A DNA stretch of 11,422 nucleotides, from NCBI GenBank assembly GCA_022701845.1, contig JAKONS010000218.1, positions 1 through 11,422 on the forward strand, written 5' to 3'. The notes under the pieces are model-generated. The model searched no databases. It was not told where the DNA came from and worked only from the letters and a program-made list of their open reading frames with translations. Below are positions 4,472 through 11,422 of this stretch, piece by piece (the first letter of the stretch is position 1; each line of letters starts with the position of its first letter). The position numbers and the translations under genes are program-made. The DNA is from Burkholderiaceae bacterium (GTDB lineage: Bacteria > Pseudomonadota > Gammaproteobacteria > Burkholderiales > Burkholderiaceae).

Positions 4472-6607
4472 ATGACCCACCCTACCCGCACCATGCGCCG
4501 CGCCGGCCCCCCGAACCCGCGCCCCTGCGCCGTCGCCCTGCTCGGCCTCGCCGTTCCGCTCTGGTCCGCGTCCCTGCAGGCGCAGACCGTGCCGGACACC
4601 CCGCCCACCGGCGCCCTGCCCACCACCGAGGTCACCGGCTCCGCCGACGGCGCCACCCGCCGGCCCGGGGACCGGGGCGCGCTCGGCCTGGCGCCGTCCG
4701 CCCTGCCGGCCGCGGTCCAGCACATCGACGAAGACGACATCGCCAACACCAACATCGGGCGCGACATCTCCAACGTGTTTCGCCGCATTCCCGGCGTGCT
4801 GGCCAACAACATCGACCAGGGCGACACCGGCAACGGCTTTCGCATGCGCGGCTTCGCCACCCAGGGCACCCACGGCGCCGACACCGCGGTGTACGTGGAC
4901 GGGGTGCCGCAGAACATCCCCTCCAGCCAGGGCGGTGCCGGCCACGGGCCGGTGTTCCTGGAGTGGCTGTCGCCGGAGCTGATCGGCGGCATCGACGTGG
5001 TGAAGGGCCCGGTCTCGGCGCTGTACGGCGACCAGAACCGGGCCGGCGCGGTGGACATCCGCACCCGCGACGGCGGCGCGGCCACGCCGTCGAGCCTCTC
5101 GGTCGGCGTCGAGCGCTACGGCCTGCGCCGCACCTCGCTGGTCCTGTCCAACGCATTCGCGCAGGTGCAGTCGCTGCTGGTAGCCGACCTCTACCGCGCC
5201 GACGGCTACCGCGACGCCTCGCGCACCGACCGCGACAGCCTGTCCTGGAAGCTCTCCAGCCAGCGCGCCGACGGCCGCTACAGCCTGCGTTTCACCCGCT
5301 ATACCGCCGACTTCGAGGCCGCCGGCTACCTGCTGCTGCCCGACCTGCAGCGCGGCCTGGTCGGCCCGCGCTCGACCCAGGCCGGCAACCCCGGCTTCGG
5401 CTCGGCCCGCCGCACCAGCCTGGTGGTGAACCGGGCCCCGGCCTCCGGCGAGGAGGGCTGGCACGCCACCGCCTATGCCGAGAGCTTCGAGCGCACCCGC
5501 GCCATCACCGCCAACGCCACCAACCACACGGTGGGCGTGGACGACCGCGACATCTTCGGCGCCCGCGGCCTCTACCACCTGGCGTTCGGCAACGCCGCGC
5601 TGGCCGTGGGTGCCGAACTGCGTCGCGACCGGGGCGACGCCTCGCGCCGCATCTTCGCCAACCGGGTGCCGACCGCCAGCTATGTCAATGCGCAGCGGCT
5701 CGACCTGCTGACCTACGGCGTGTTCGCCCAGGGCCAGTGGAAGCCGGTGCAGGCGGTCAAGCTGAGCGCCGGCATGCGCTACGACCGCTTCGACTACGAC
5801 ATCGACAACCTCAAGCTGCCGGCGGCCGGCACCGACTACCGGCGGGGCGTGTTCACGCCGAAGCTGGGCGCCTCCTGGACGGTGCTGCCGCAGCTGGAAC
5901 TGTTCGCCAACGTGGCCGAGGGCATGCGCTCGCCGGCCGCCGAGCAGATCAGCTCCAGCGGCGCGACCGGCCCGCTGGGCGCTGCCGGCGGTGTCGTCAG
6001 CCGGGTCGACCCGAGCAAGGTGCGCTCCTACGACGCCGGTTTCACCGCGGCTCCGCTGCGCGACTGGACGGTATCGGGCGCGGCGTACTACATCGAGAAC
6101 AGCGACGAGATCGTCGGTCAGGCCGACGGCTCCTTCCGCTCGGTCGGCGACACCACCCGCAAGGGTTTCGAGCTGGAGACCCGGTGGCGCCTGGCCGCCA
6201 CGACCAGCCTCTATGCCAGCCTGGGCCGCATCCTCGAAGCCAGGGCCAACAACCCGGCGGCCAACACCGGCGCCCGGCTGTCGGTTCCCGCCACGCAGGT
6301 CAAGGGCGGCGCGCAGCACCGGATGCGCCTGGGCGAGGGCCAGCTGACGCTCAACGCCGACGCCTACCTGATCTCGGACATCCCCTACTACGTCGGCACC
6401 CCGACCACGCTGGAGCGCACCATGCCCGTGTTCACCCGCTACGACCTGCGGGCCAGCTACGACTGGAAATCCACCCAGCTGTCGCTCTACGCCACCTTCC
6501 AGCCGCACCGCTACGGCACCGAGATCGCCTATGGCAGCGCCGCCGGGCTGATGGTGTCGCCGGTGCCGCGCAGCGTCTTCGGCGCCACGCTGCGCCACTT
6601 CTTCTGA
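4472..6607 (+). CDS. TonB-dependent receptor (TBDR2), first gene of a TBDR-ABC operon
   Basis: A 711-residue outer-membrane TonB-dependent transporter. The start at 4472 gives a basic N-region (RTMRRAG), a hydrophobic core (VALLGLAVPLWSASLQAQ) and cleavage near residue 38. Another ATG at 4493 is also possible. A TonB-box-like PTTEVTG lies near 50-56. The plug contains DISNVFRRIPGVLANN (98-113), FRMRGFATQGTHG (123-135), VYVDGVPQNIPSSQGG (140-155), and IDVVKGPVSALYGDQNRAGAVDI (174-196). The barrel ends in VFGATLRHFF with a terminal Phe. It differs from TBDR1 in having a Gly/Ser-rich GVPQNIPSSQGGAGHGP segment and few of the siderophore-receptor signatures. Its stop overlaps the start of an ABC ATPase gene (TGATG), so receptor and transporter are translationally coupled. 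The ligand is unknown: copper or other metal is suggested only by the NosF/NosY-like partners and the CAWC neighbour. Family assignment is firm. Confidence 0.93.
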   Translation: MTHPTRTMRRAGPPNPRPCAVALLGLAVPLWSASLQAQTVPDTPPTGALPTTEVTGSADGATRRPGDRGALGLAPSALPAAVQHIDEDDIANTNIGRDISNVFRRIPGVLANNIDQGDTGNGFRMRGFATQGTHGADTAVYVDGVPQNIPSSQGGAGHGPVFLEWLSPELIGGIDVVKGPVSALYGDQNRAGAVDIRTRDGGAATPSSLSVGVERYGLRRTSLVLSNAFAQVQSLLVADLYRADGYRDASRTDRDSLSWKLSSQRADGRYSLRFTRYTADFEAAGYLLLPDLQRGLVGPRSTQAGNPGFGSARRTSLVVNRAPASGEEGWHATAYAESFERTRAITANATNHTVGVDDRDIFGARGLYHLAFGNAALAVGAELRRDRGDASRRIFANRVPTASYVNAQRLDLLTYGVFAQGQWKPVQAVKLSAGMRYDRFDYDIDNLKLPAAGTDYRRGVFTPKLGASWTVLPQLELFANVAEGMRSPAAEQISSSGATGPLGAAGGVVSRVDPSKVRSYDAGFTAAPLRDWTVSGAAYYIENSDEIVGQADGSFRSVGDTTRKGFELETRWRLAATTSLYASLGRILEARANNPAANTGARLSVPATQVKGGAQHRMRLGEGQLTLNADAYLISDIPYYVGTPTTLERTMPVFTRYDLRASYDWKSTQLSLYATFQPHRYGTEIAYGSAAGLMVSPVPRSVFGATLRHFF

Positions 6608-7347
6608 TGGCGGCCGACGCACCCGTGCTGGAAGCACGCGGCCTCACCGTGCGCCGGGGCGGCCGGGTCACGCTCGATGCGCTCGACCTGGCGGTGCCGG
6701 CCGGCTGCATCTATGCGCTGCTCGGCGGCAACGGCGCCGGCAAGACCACCACGCTCGACGCCCTGCTGGGGTTCGTGCCGGCAGCCGGCGGCGCGGCGCT
6801 GGTCGACGGCATCGACGCATCGCGCCAGCCGCGGCAGGCGCGCGCGCGGCTGGCCTACCTGCCGGAGAACGTGGCGCTCTATCCGCACCTGAGCGGCGAG
6901 GAGAACCTGCGGTATTTCTGCACCCTGTCGGGGCTGACGGTGGCGCCGGCCGCAGCGCGCGCGGCCCTGGCGGCGGCGGGCCTGCCGGCCGCGGCGTGCG
7001 GGCGGCGGGTGTCGGGCTATTCGAAAGGCATGCGGCAGAAGGTGGGCCTGGCCATCGCACGGGCCCGCCGCGCCCGGGCGATGCTGCTCGACGAGCCCAC
7101 CTCCGGCCTCGACCCGGCCGCCGCCCACGACTTCGCGCAGGGCCTGCTGCAGGCGCGCGCCGACGGCATGGCGATCCTGATGACCACCCACGACCTGTTC
7201 AACGCGCTGCAGGTAGCCGACCGCGTCGGCATCCTGCGCGAAGGCCGGCGGGTGGCCGAATTCGACGCCCGCGCCATGGACCACGGCGCGCTGGAGCGCA
7301 TCTACCTGGCCCACGCCCGCGGCCCGGTCGCCGGGGGCCGGCCATGA
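6607..7347 (+). CDS. ABC transporter ATP-binding protein (NosF/CcmA-like)
   Basis: A 246-residue cytoplasmic ATPase of the ABC-2 exporter-type class. Walker A is GGNGAGKTT at 40-48. The Q-loop region reads YLPENVALYPHLSGEENL (about 84-101), with Glu in place of Gln as is usual in NosF/NatA-like ATPases. The signature is VSGYSKGMRQKVGLA at 135-149, Walker B with catalytic Glu is AMLLDEPTSGLDP at 158-170, and the H-loop is TTHD with H195. All motifs are intact. The start overlaps the receptor stop by one base, and its own stop lies within ATGA shared with the first permease gene. NosF-type ATPases work with NosY-type permeases, but the transported substrate differs between systems. An ABC ATPase coupled directly to a TonB receptor without a solute-binding protein is the unusual point here. 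Confidence 0.92.
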   Translation: MAADAPVLEARGLTVRRGGRVTLDALDLAVPAGCIYALLGGNGAGKTTTLDALLGFVPAAGGAALVDGIDASRQPRQARARLAYLPENVALYPHLSGEENLRYFCTLSGLTVAPAAARAALAAAGLPAAACGRRVSGYSKGMRQKVGLAIARARRARAMLLDEPTSGLDPAAAHDFAQGLLQARADGMAILMTTHDLFNALQVADRVGILREGRRVAEFDARAMDHGALERIYLAHARGPVAGGRP

Positions 7348-8747
7348 TCGCCGCCATCGCCTGGCAGGAGGCCCGCTCGCTGCTGCGCGACGGCAGGTTG
7401 CCGGCCTTCGGCGCGGTCGTCGGCCTGCTGCTGGTGGCGGTGCTGTTCGCCGCCGCCCAGCAGCGCGGCGCCGCCGAGACCGGGCGCCTGCAGGCCGAGC
7501 AGGCCGCGCGCGCGCAGTGGGACCACCAGGGCGACCGCAATCCGCACCGCGCCGCCCACTTCGGCCTCTATGCCTTCAAGCCGCGGGCGGCCCTGTCGGT
7601 GGTCGAGCCCGGGGTGGACCGGCAACTCGGCCAGGCCCTCTGGCTGGAGCCGCACAAGCGCAACATGGCCCTGTTCGCGCCCGCCGCCGACGAGGCGCCG
7701 TCGCTCGGCCTGGGCGGCCTCACGCCGGGCTTCGTGCTGTTCGCGCTGGTGCCGCTGCTGATCGCGGTGCTGGGTCACGGCACGGTGATCCGCGAGCGCG
7801 AGCGCGGCACCCTGCGCCTGCTGCAGGCCTGCGGCGTCGACGGGGTGCGGCTGGTGGCCGGCAAATGGCTGGGCCTGAGCCTGGCGGTGGCGTTGGTGCT
7901 GCTGCCGGCACTGGCGCTCGGCGCCTGGCTGTCGGTGGACCGCTCCGGCCGGGCCGCGGCCGGCTGGCTGGGCGCCGGGCTGGGCATCTACTACGCCACC
8001 TGGGCGGCGGCGACGGTGCTGGTGTCGACGCTGGCGCGCAGTGCGCGCAGCGCGCTGCTGGTGCTGTCGGCGCTGTGGGTGGCCGGGGTCTTCCTGGTGC
8101 CGCGGCTGGCCGCCTCGGTGGTGGACCAGGCCACGCCCCTGCCGACCGGCGCCGCGTTTCGCGCCGCCATCCACCACGACATCGAACACGGCCTGCCGGG
8201 CGACGGCTCGGCGCGGCAGCGCCTGCAGGATTTCGACGCCGCGCTGCTGGCCGACGCCGGCGTGCAGCGGCTCGACGACCTGCCCTATGGCGCGAACGCG
8301 CGGCGCAGGCTGTTTCGCGACGCCTATGCCACGCGGGTGCATGCGCTGCATTTCCAGCGCCTGTGGGAGGCGCAGCAGCGCCAGCAGCGCCTGCTGCGGT
8401 GGGCCGGCGCGCTCGGCCCGTTCGTGCCGATGCGTGCGGTGGGCAGTGCGCTGGCGCAGACGGACCTGGCGCACCGGCGTCACTTCGAGGAAGCGGCCGA
8501 GGCCTACCGGCAGCGGTTCACCACCTGGATCGACGACTGGGATCTGCGGGCCACCCGCGGCGTCACCTCGTTCGAGAGCCGCTATGCCGGCGACGCGCAA
8601 TGGCAGGCGATGCCGTCCTGGCGCTACACGCCGCCGGACACCGCTTTCTCGCTGCGCAGCGCCGCGGCCGACGGGTCGCTGCTGGTGGCATGGTGCGCGG
8701 CGGCGCTGGGCGCCCTGGTGGTCGCCGGCAGGAGGCTCAAGCCATGA
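7344..8747 (+). CDS. ABC-2 type permease, DUF3526/NosY-like, first of two
   Basis: A 467-residue inner-membrane permease. Hydrophobic segments are visible near 20-37, 128-148, 175-197, 205-230, 236-258 and 444-461. A long hydrophilic region lies between the first and second segments (38-127), and a second large one between the fifth and last (259-443). After the second segment comes VIREREGTL-like RERERGTLRLLQACG (150-164), the cytoplasmic coupling motif common to NosY/ABC-2 permeases. The C-terminal part has the DUF3526 pattern: ALAQTDLAHRRHFEEAAEAYRQRF near 369-392 and MPSWRYTPP near 423-431. The start overlaps the ATPase stop by four bases (ATGA), and the stop overlaps the next permease in the same way. 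It should form a heterodimeric channel with the second permease. The substrate is unknown; the large external loops suggest interaction with periplasmic partners. Confidence 0.85.
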   Translation: MIAAIAWQEARSLLRDGRLPAFGAVVGLLLVAVLFAAAQQRGAAETGRLQAEQAARAQWDHQGDRNPHRAAHFGLYAFKPRAALSVVEPGVDRQLGQALWLEPHKRNMALFAPAADEAPSLGLGGLTPGFVLFALVPLLIAVLGHGTVIRERERGTLRLLQACGVDGVRLVAGKWLGLSLAVALVLLPALALGAWLSVDRSGRAAAGWLGAGLGIYYATWAAATVLVSTLARSARSALLVLSALWVAGVFLVPRLAASVVDQATPLPTGAAFRAAIHHDIEHGLPGDGSARQRLQDFDAALLADAGVQRLDDLPYGANARRRLFRDAYATRVHALHFQRLWEAQQRQQRLLRWAGALGPFVPMRAVGSALAQTDLAHRRHFEEAAEAYRQRFTTWIDDWDLRATRGVTSFESRYAGDAQWQAMPSWRYTPPDTAFSLRSAAADGSLLVAWCAAALGALVVAGRRLKP

Positions 8748-10054
8748 GGTTTCTCCCCGAACGGCACCACTGGCGCGCCGAAGGCCTGCGCTTGCGCCGC
8801 CTGCCGGCCGCCTGGCTGGCGCTGGGCCTGCTGTTTCTGGCCCTGCTGGGCGCCGCGCTCGCGGCCGGCCTGGAGGCGCGCGCCTGGCGCAACGCCGCGG
8901 CAGCCGAGGACGCGGCCCACGCCGCCGCCCTGGCCGACGCCACCGCCGCCTTCTGCCGCGCGGCCGACCCGGCGCCGAGCCGGGCGATCGCCACCTACCA
9001 GCTGGGCCGCGGCGCGCTCGGCGCCACCCGCATGCCGGTCACCGCCGGCCTGGTCCTGGGTGTGTCGAACCTGCGCCATCTGCCGACCCGCGTGCGGGCG
9101 TCGCTGGACAGTCGGCATACCGAGGCGGGCGATACCGATCGGCTGCGCAATCCGCTGCTGACCGACAGCGGCCTGCCGGGCCTGCCCGCGGTGGTCGCCC
9201 TGCTGCTGCCCCTGGTGGCGCTGACGCTGTGCGCCGGACTGCTGCAGGAAGAACGCGAGGCGGGCCGCCTGGGCCTGCTGCGGGTGCAGGCCGGCAGCGG
9301 GCTGTGGCCGGTGCTGCTGGCCGCGCTCGGCTGGCGGCTGCTGGCGCTCTGGGGCGTGGCCGCCGCCGCCAGCCTGCCCGCGCTGGCGCTCGACCCGGGC
9401 GCCGATGGCCGGGTGGCGCTGGCATGGCTGGGCGCGCTGGCAGCGTTCAGCGCGGTGTGGGTGGCGCTCGGCGGCCTGCTGTCGTGCGTGCCGGTCTCCG
9501 CCGCCACCGCCCTGCTGGCGTCCCTCGGCCTGTGGCTGGCGTCGACCTTCGCGGTGCCGGCGGTGCTGGCCGCGCTGGCCGGCGCCCGCGCTCCCGTGCC
9601 GTCGCGGCTGGCGGCGGTGGTGGAGATCCGGGCGGCGCAGCAGCATGCCGAGGACCACGAGGCAGCGCTGGCGGCGGCCTGGTACGCCGCCCATCCCGGG
9701 CTGGCCGCGGCCGGCGCCGCGCCCGCCGCATGGCCCGCCAGCTTCCTGCCGCGGGTGCTGGAGCAGGACCGCCGGCTGCAGCCGATGGCCGCGCGCTTCG
9801 CCGACAGCCGCGCCCGGCAGGCGGCGTTCGTCGGCCGGTGGTCCTGGCTGTCTCCCGGGCTGGCCCTGGTGCTGTGGGGGCAGCGGCAGGCCGGCACCGA
9901 CGCCGCCGGCCATGCTGCGTATCTCGACGCGGTGGCGGCCTTCGAACAGCAGTGGCGCGCGGTCCTGGTACCGCGGGTGATGAGCCGCCGGGGGCTGGCG
10001 TGCGCCGAGGTCGGCGCACTCGACCTGCCGGGCAAGGCGCGCCCGGGCGGCTGA
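8744..10054 (+). CDS. ABC-2 type permease, DUF3526/NosY-like, second of two, lacking the last membrane segment
   Basis: A 436-residue paralogue of the preceding permease. Hydrophobic segments occur near 20-42, 146-168, 192-216, 226-248 and 254-280. The EEREAGRLGLLRVQAG motif (169-184) corresponds to the RERERGTLRLL motif of the first permease. A large hydrophilic region from 281 contains TDAAGHAAYLDAVAAFEQQW near 385-404, aligning with TDLAHRRHFEEAAEAYRQRF of its partner. The protein then ends at SRRGLACAEVGALDLPGKARPGG without the terminal transmembrane helix seen in the first permease. No frame downstream continues with a hydrophobic segment, so this is not an obvious recent frameshift. It is probably the second half of the transporter and the last gene of the operon. 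The family assignment is by paralogy and topology, less certain than for the first. Confidence 0.8.
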   Translation: MRFLPERHHWRAEGLRLRRLPAAWLALGLLFLALLGAALAAGLEARAWRNAAAAEDAAHAAALADATAAFCRAADPAPSRAIATYQLGRGALGATRMPVTAGLVLGVSNLRHLPTRVRASLDSRHTEAGDTDRLRNPLLTDSGLPGLPAVVALLLPLVALTLCAGLLQEEREAGRLGLLRVQAGSGLWPVLLAALGWRLLALWGVAAAASLPALALDPGADGRVALAWLGALAAFSAVWVALGGLLSCVPVSAATALLASLGLWLASTFAVPAVLAALAGARAPVPSRLAAVVEIRAAQQHAEDHEAALAAAWYAAHPGLAAAGAAPAAWPASFLPRVLEQDRRLQPMAARFADSRARQAAFVGRWSWLSPGLALVLWGQRQAGTDAAGHAAYLDAVAAFEQQWRAVLVPRVMSRRGLACAEVGALDLPGKARPGG

Positions 10055-10153
10055 GGCGCGCGGCCCGCTTGCTACGCTGCGCGGCCCGCCCGGCGCCCCT
10101 GCAGGGCCGCCGCCCGCGCCGTCGCCTCCCTGTTCCATTCACCGGTTCCCGCC
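10055..10153 (+). other. Intergenic gap with an 11-bp direct repeat (period 21) upstream of hyi
   Basis: GCGCGGCCCGC occurs at 10058-10068 and again at 10079-10089, exactly 21 bases apart, about two helical turns. Between the copies is TTGCTACGCT, which might hold a -10-like TACGCT. A short palindrome CCCTGCAGGG follows at 10097-10106. The repeat could be an operator or simply GC-rich simple sequence. No ribosome site is evident before the next start. Confidence 0.3.
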
Positions 10154-10942
10154 ATGCCCCGATTCGCCGCCAACCTCAGCACGATGTACACCGAGTTCGA
10201 CTTCCCCGAGCGCTTCGCCGCCGCGGCGCAGGACGGCTTCGAAGGCGTCGAATGCCTGTTTCCCTACGCCTGGCCGGCCGAGCGGCTGGCCGGCCTGCTG
10301 GCCGACCACGGCCTGCAGCAGGTGCTGTTCAACGCCCCGCCCGGCGACTGGGACGCCGGCGAGCGCGGCATGGCGGCGCTGCCCGGCCGCGAGGCGGAAT
10401 TCCGCGCCGGCATCGCGCAGGCGCTGCACTACGCCGCCGTGCTGCGCTGCCCGCGGGTGCATGTCATGGCCGGCCGGGCGCCGGCCGATGCCGACCGCGC
10501 CGCCCTGCGCGCCACCTATGTCGCCAACCTGCGCCGGGCCGCGGCAGAGGCCGCCGCCGCCGGCGTGACGCTGCTGGTGGAGCCGATCAACACCCGCGAC
10601 ATGCCCGGGTATTTCCTGAACCTGCAGGACGAGGCGCATGCGGTGGTCGCCGAGATCGGCAGCCCCTTCCTGCAGGTGCAGATGGACCTCTACCACTGCC
10701 AGATCATGGAAGGCGACCTGACCGCCCGGCTGCGGCGCCATCTGCCGACCGGCCGGGTCGGCCACATCCAGATCGCGGGCGTGCCGGATCGCCAGGAGCC
10801 GGATGCCGGCGAGGTCGATTTCGGCTGGGTGTTCGCCGAGCTCGACCGGCTGGGGTTCGCCGGCTGGGTGGGCTGCGAATACCGCCCGGCGGCAGGGACC
10901 CGCGCCGGGCTGGGCTGGCTGCGCGCATGGCGCGGCGGGTGA
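10154..10942 (+). CDS. hyi: Hydroxypyruvate isomerase / 2-oxo-tetronate isomerase (Hyi/OtnI family)
   Basis: A 262-residue cytoplasmic TIM-barrel sugar isomerase. The N-terminal [12 protein letters not shown], the [14 protein letters not shown] segment (59-72) and [13 protein letters not shown] (74-86) are characteristic of Hyi/OtnI. Catalytic and metal positions are present: E143 in [14 protein letters not shown]178 and H181 in [13 protein letters not shown]204 in GHIQIAG, and the second glutamate E242 in GCEYRP. Family members interconvert hydroxypyruvate and tartronate semialdehyde (glyoxylate carboligase pathway) or 2-oxo-tetronates in four-carbon acid sugar breakdown. Which one applies cannot be settled without the rest of the cluster. 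It is 99 bases from the ABC operon and 82 bases before an IclR-family regulator on the same strand, so it belongs functionally with the right-hand region. Length is normal and no residue is missing. Confidence 0.9.
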   Translation: MPRFAANLSTMYTEFDFPERFAAAAQDGFEGVECLFPYAWPAERLAGLLADHGLQQVLFNAPPGDWDAGERGMAALPGREAEFRAGIAQALHYAAVLRCPRVHVMAGRAPADADRAALRATYVANLRRAAAEAAAAGVTLLVEPINTRDMPGYFLNLQDEAHAVVAEIGSPFLQVQMDLYHCQIMEGDLTARLRRHLPTGRVGHIQIAGVPDRQEPDAGEVDFGWVFAELDRLGFAGWVGCEYRPAAGTRAGLGWLRAWRGG

Positions 10943-11005
10943 GCGCGTCTTCCGGCTTGCCCCACCACCCATCCCTCACTAACATTACGAAATACCCGAA
11001 CCGCA

Positions 11006-11022
11006 GTTCAATATTTTCGAAC
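11006..11022. promoter_or_regulatory. AT-rich palindrome before the IclR-family gene, possible operator/promoter
   Basis: GTTCAATATTTTCGAAC has perfect GTTC/GAAC arms around nine bases and lies in the only AT-rich patch of the window (about 10975-11024). IclR-family proteins often bind short palindromes with GTTC/GAAC-like arms near their own gene. CAATAT (11009-11014), 18 bases after TTACGA (10985-10990), could serve as -10 and -35. Transcription would then begin almost at the ATG, implying a leaderless message, consistent with the absence of a ribosome site. All of this is by eye. Confidence 0.4.
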
Positions 11023-11024
11023 AC

Positions 11025-11422
11025 ATGAGCATCCTGGGCAACGTGCAACGCGTGCTGCAGCTTTTCGCCGCGGATACCGACGACCTCAGCTTCACCGAGG
11101 CCGCGGCACGCCTGGATCTGCCCAAAAGCTCGGTCTCGCATCTGCTCAACCAGATGACGCGCTACGGCCTGCTCGACCAGCATGCCGAGACCCGCCGCTA
11201 TCGCGCCGGCGTGCTGCTGGGCCAGGCCGCGCGCGCCGCCTACTCGGCCACCCCGCTGGACGACGCCTGCCGGGAGACCCTGCAGGACATCTCCGCCCGC
11301 AGCGGCCTGACCGCCTACCTCTCCACGCTCAACGGCGCGGAGACGGTGGTGCTGCAGCGCCTGAACGGCGACACGCCGGTGCAGGTGCTGTCGTCGCCCG
11401 GTTCGCGCCGCGCGGCGCCCGG
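11025..11422 (+). CDS. IclR-family transcriptional regulator, N-terminal part
   Basis: The first 132 codons are present; the gene runs off the right edge. The N-terminus opens MSILGNVQRVLQLFAAD, followed by a winged helix-turn-helix: LSFTEAAARLDLPKSSVSHLLNQM (about 21-44) and YGLLDQHAETRRYRAGVLLGQLA-like wing (47-69). The start of the IclR effector-binding domain follows: CRETLQDISARSGLTAYLS (82-100) and ETVVLQRLNGD (106-116). IclR proteins control catabolic operons for small acids, aromatic compounds and glyoxylate-related metabolism. Its position 82 bases after hyi on the same strand suggests regulation of a glyoxylate or sugar-acid pathway. No ribosome site precedes the ATG at 11025, which lies right after an AT-rich palindrome, so autoregulation and leaderless translation are possible. 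The ligand domain is cut, so the effector cannot be inferred. Confidence 0.88.
   Translation, partial: MSILGNVQRVLQLFAADTDDLSFTEAAARLDLPKSSVSHLLNQMTRYGLLDQHAETRRYRAGVLLGQAARAAYSATPLDDACRETLQDISARSGLTAYLSTLNGAETVVLQRLNGDTPVQVLSSPGSRRAAP

Noticed and set aside
3065..6637. A 1190-codon open frame on the minus strand, opposite TBDR2
   Set aside because: It runs antisense to a receptor with clear plug and barrel motifs, and its translation is low-complexity Arg/Gly/Ala/Val-rich with no recognisable domain. This is a GC-bias shadow.
8624..10138. A 504-codon open frame on the minus strand, opposite the second permease
   Set aside because: Gln/Gly/Arg-rich shadow with no domain. The plus strand has an ATGA-coupled membrane protein with a paralogue next to it.
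10139..10972. A 277-codon minus-strand frame opposite hyi
   Set aside because: hyi on the plus strand has all catalytic residues and family motifs; the antisense frame has none.
8041..11028. A 995-codon plus-strand frame through permeases, gap and hyi
   Set aside because: It crosses several well-supported genes in another frame, and the translation is Arg/Pro-rich without motifs.

Overview
The window is very GC-rich (well above 65% by eye) and densely coded, with strong G/C third-position bias. Genes are packed with TGATG and ATGA start/stop overlaps, and the proteins are typical of a Gram-negative bacterium. The protein families and the weak CAGAAT-type -10 elements suggest a betaproteobacterium of the Burkholderiales (Comamonadaceae-like). 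This is an inference from style and content: no rRNA or other marker gene is present.

Layout. Left module, minus strand, transcribed right to left: a 2H phosphoesterase (2'-5' RNA ligase family, 3076-3621), a small secreted or membrane Cys/His protein (2625-2990), a siderophore-type TonB-dependent receptor (380-2485), and the start of a family 5 periplasmic substrate-binding protein (1-380, cut by the left edge). The receptor and binding-protein genes overlap by one base (TGATG). Right module, plus strand: a second small Cys/His protein (3807-4193), a second TonB-dependent receptor (4472-6607), an ABC ATPase (6607-7347), and two DUF3526/NosY-like ABC-2 permeases (7344-8747 and 8744-10054). 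The last four genes overlap by 1, 4 and 4 bases and look like one translationally coupled unit. After a 99-base gap come a hydroxypyruvate/2-oxo-tetronate isomerase (hyi/otnI, 10154-10942) and the start of an IclR-family regulator (11025 to the right edge). These last two belong to a separate, metabolic neighbourhood.

Main observation. The two small proteins are paralogues. Each has an N-terminal hydrophobic segment, a PLHxAxH motif at its end and a CAWC motif about 40-50 residues later, and each sits directly upstream of a TonB-dependent receptor. In both cases a perfect GC-rich inverted repeat lies in the leader between the small gene and the receptor. The two modules diverge from one region and use different inner-membrane partners: a solute-binding-protein (importer) route on the left, and an ABC-2/NosFY-like route without a binding protein on the right. 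My working interpretation is a double outer-membrane uptake locus for a metal, metal chelate or similar ligand, with the CAWC proteins as envelope metal- or redox-handling accessories. The sequence does not reveal the ligand.

Regulatory hints. An 11-bp tandem repeat array lies just upstream of the first CAWC gene, in an activator-like position. An AT-rich patch with a GTTC-N9-GAAC palindrome lies directly before the IclR-family gene. No RNA genes, insertion sequences, CRISPR arrays or riboswitches were recognised.
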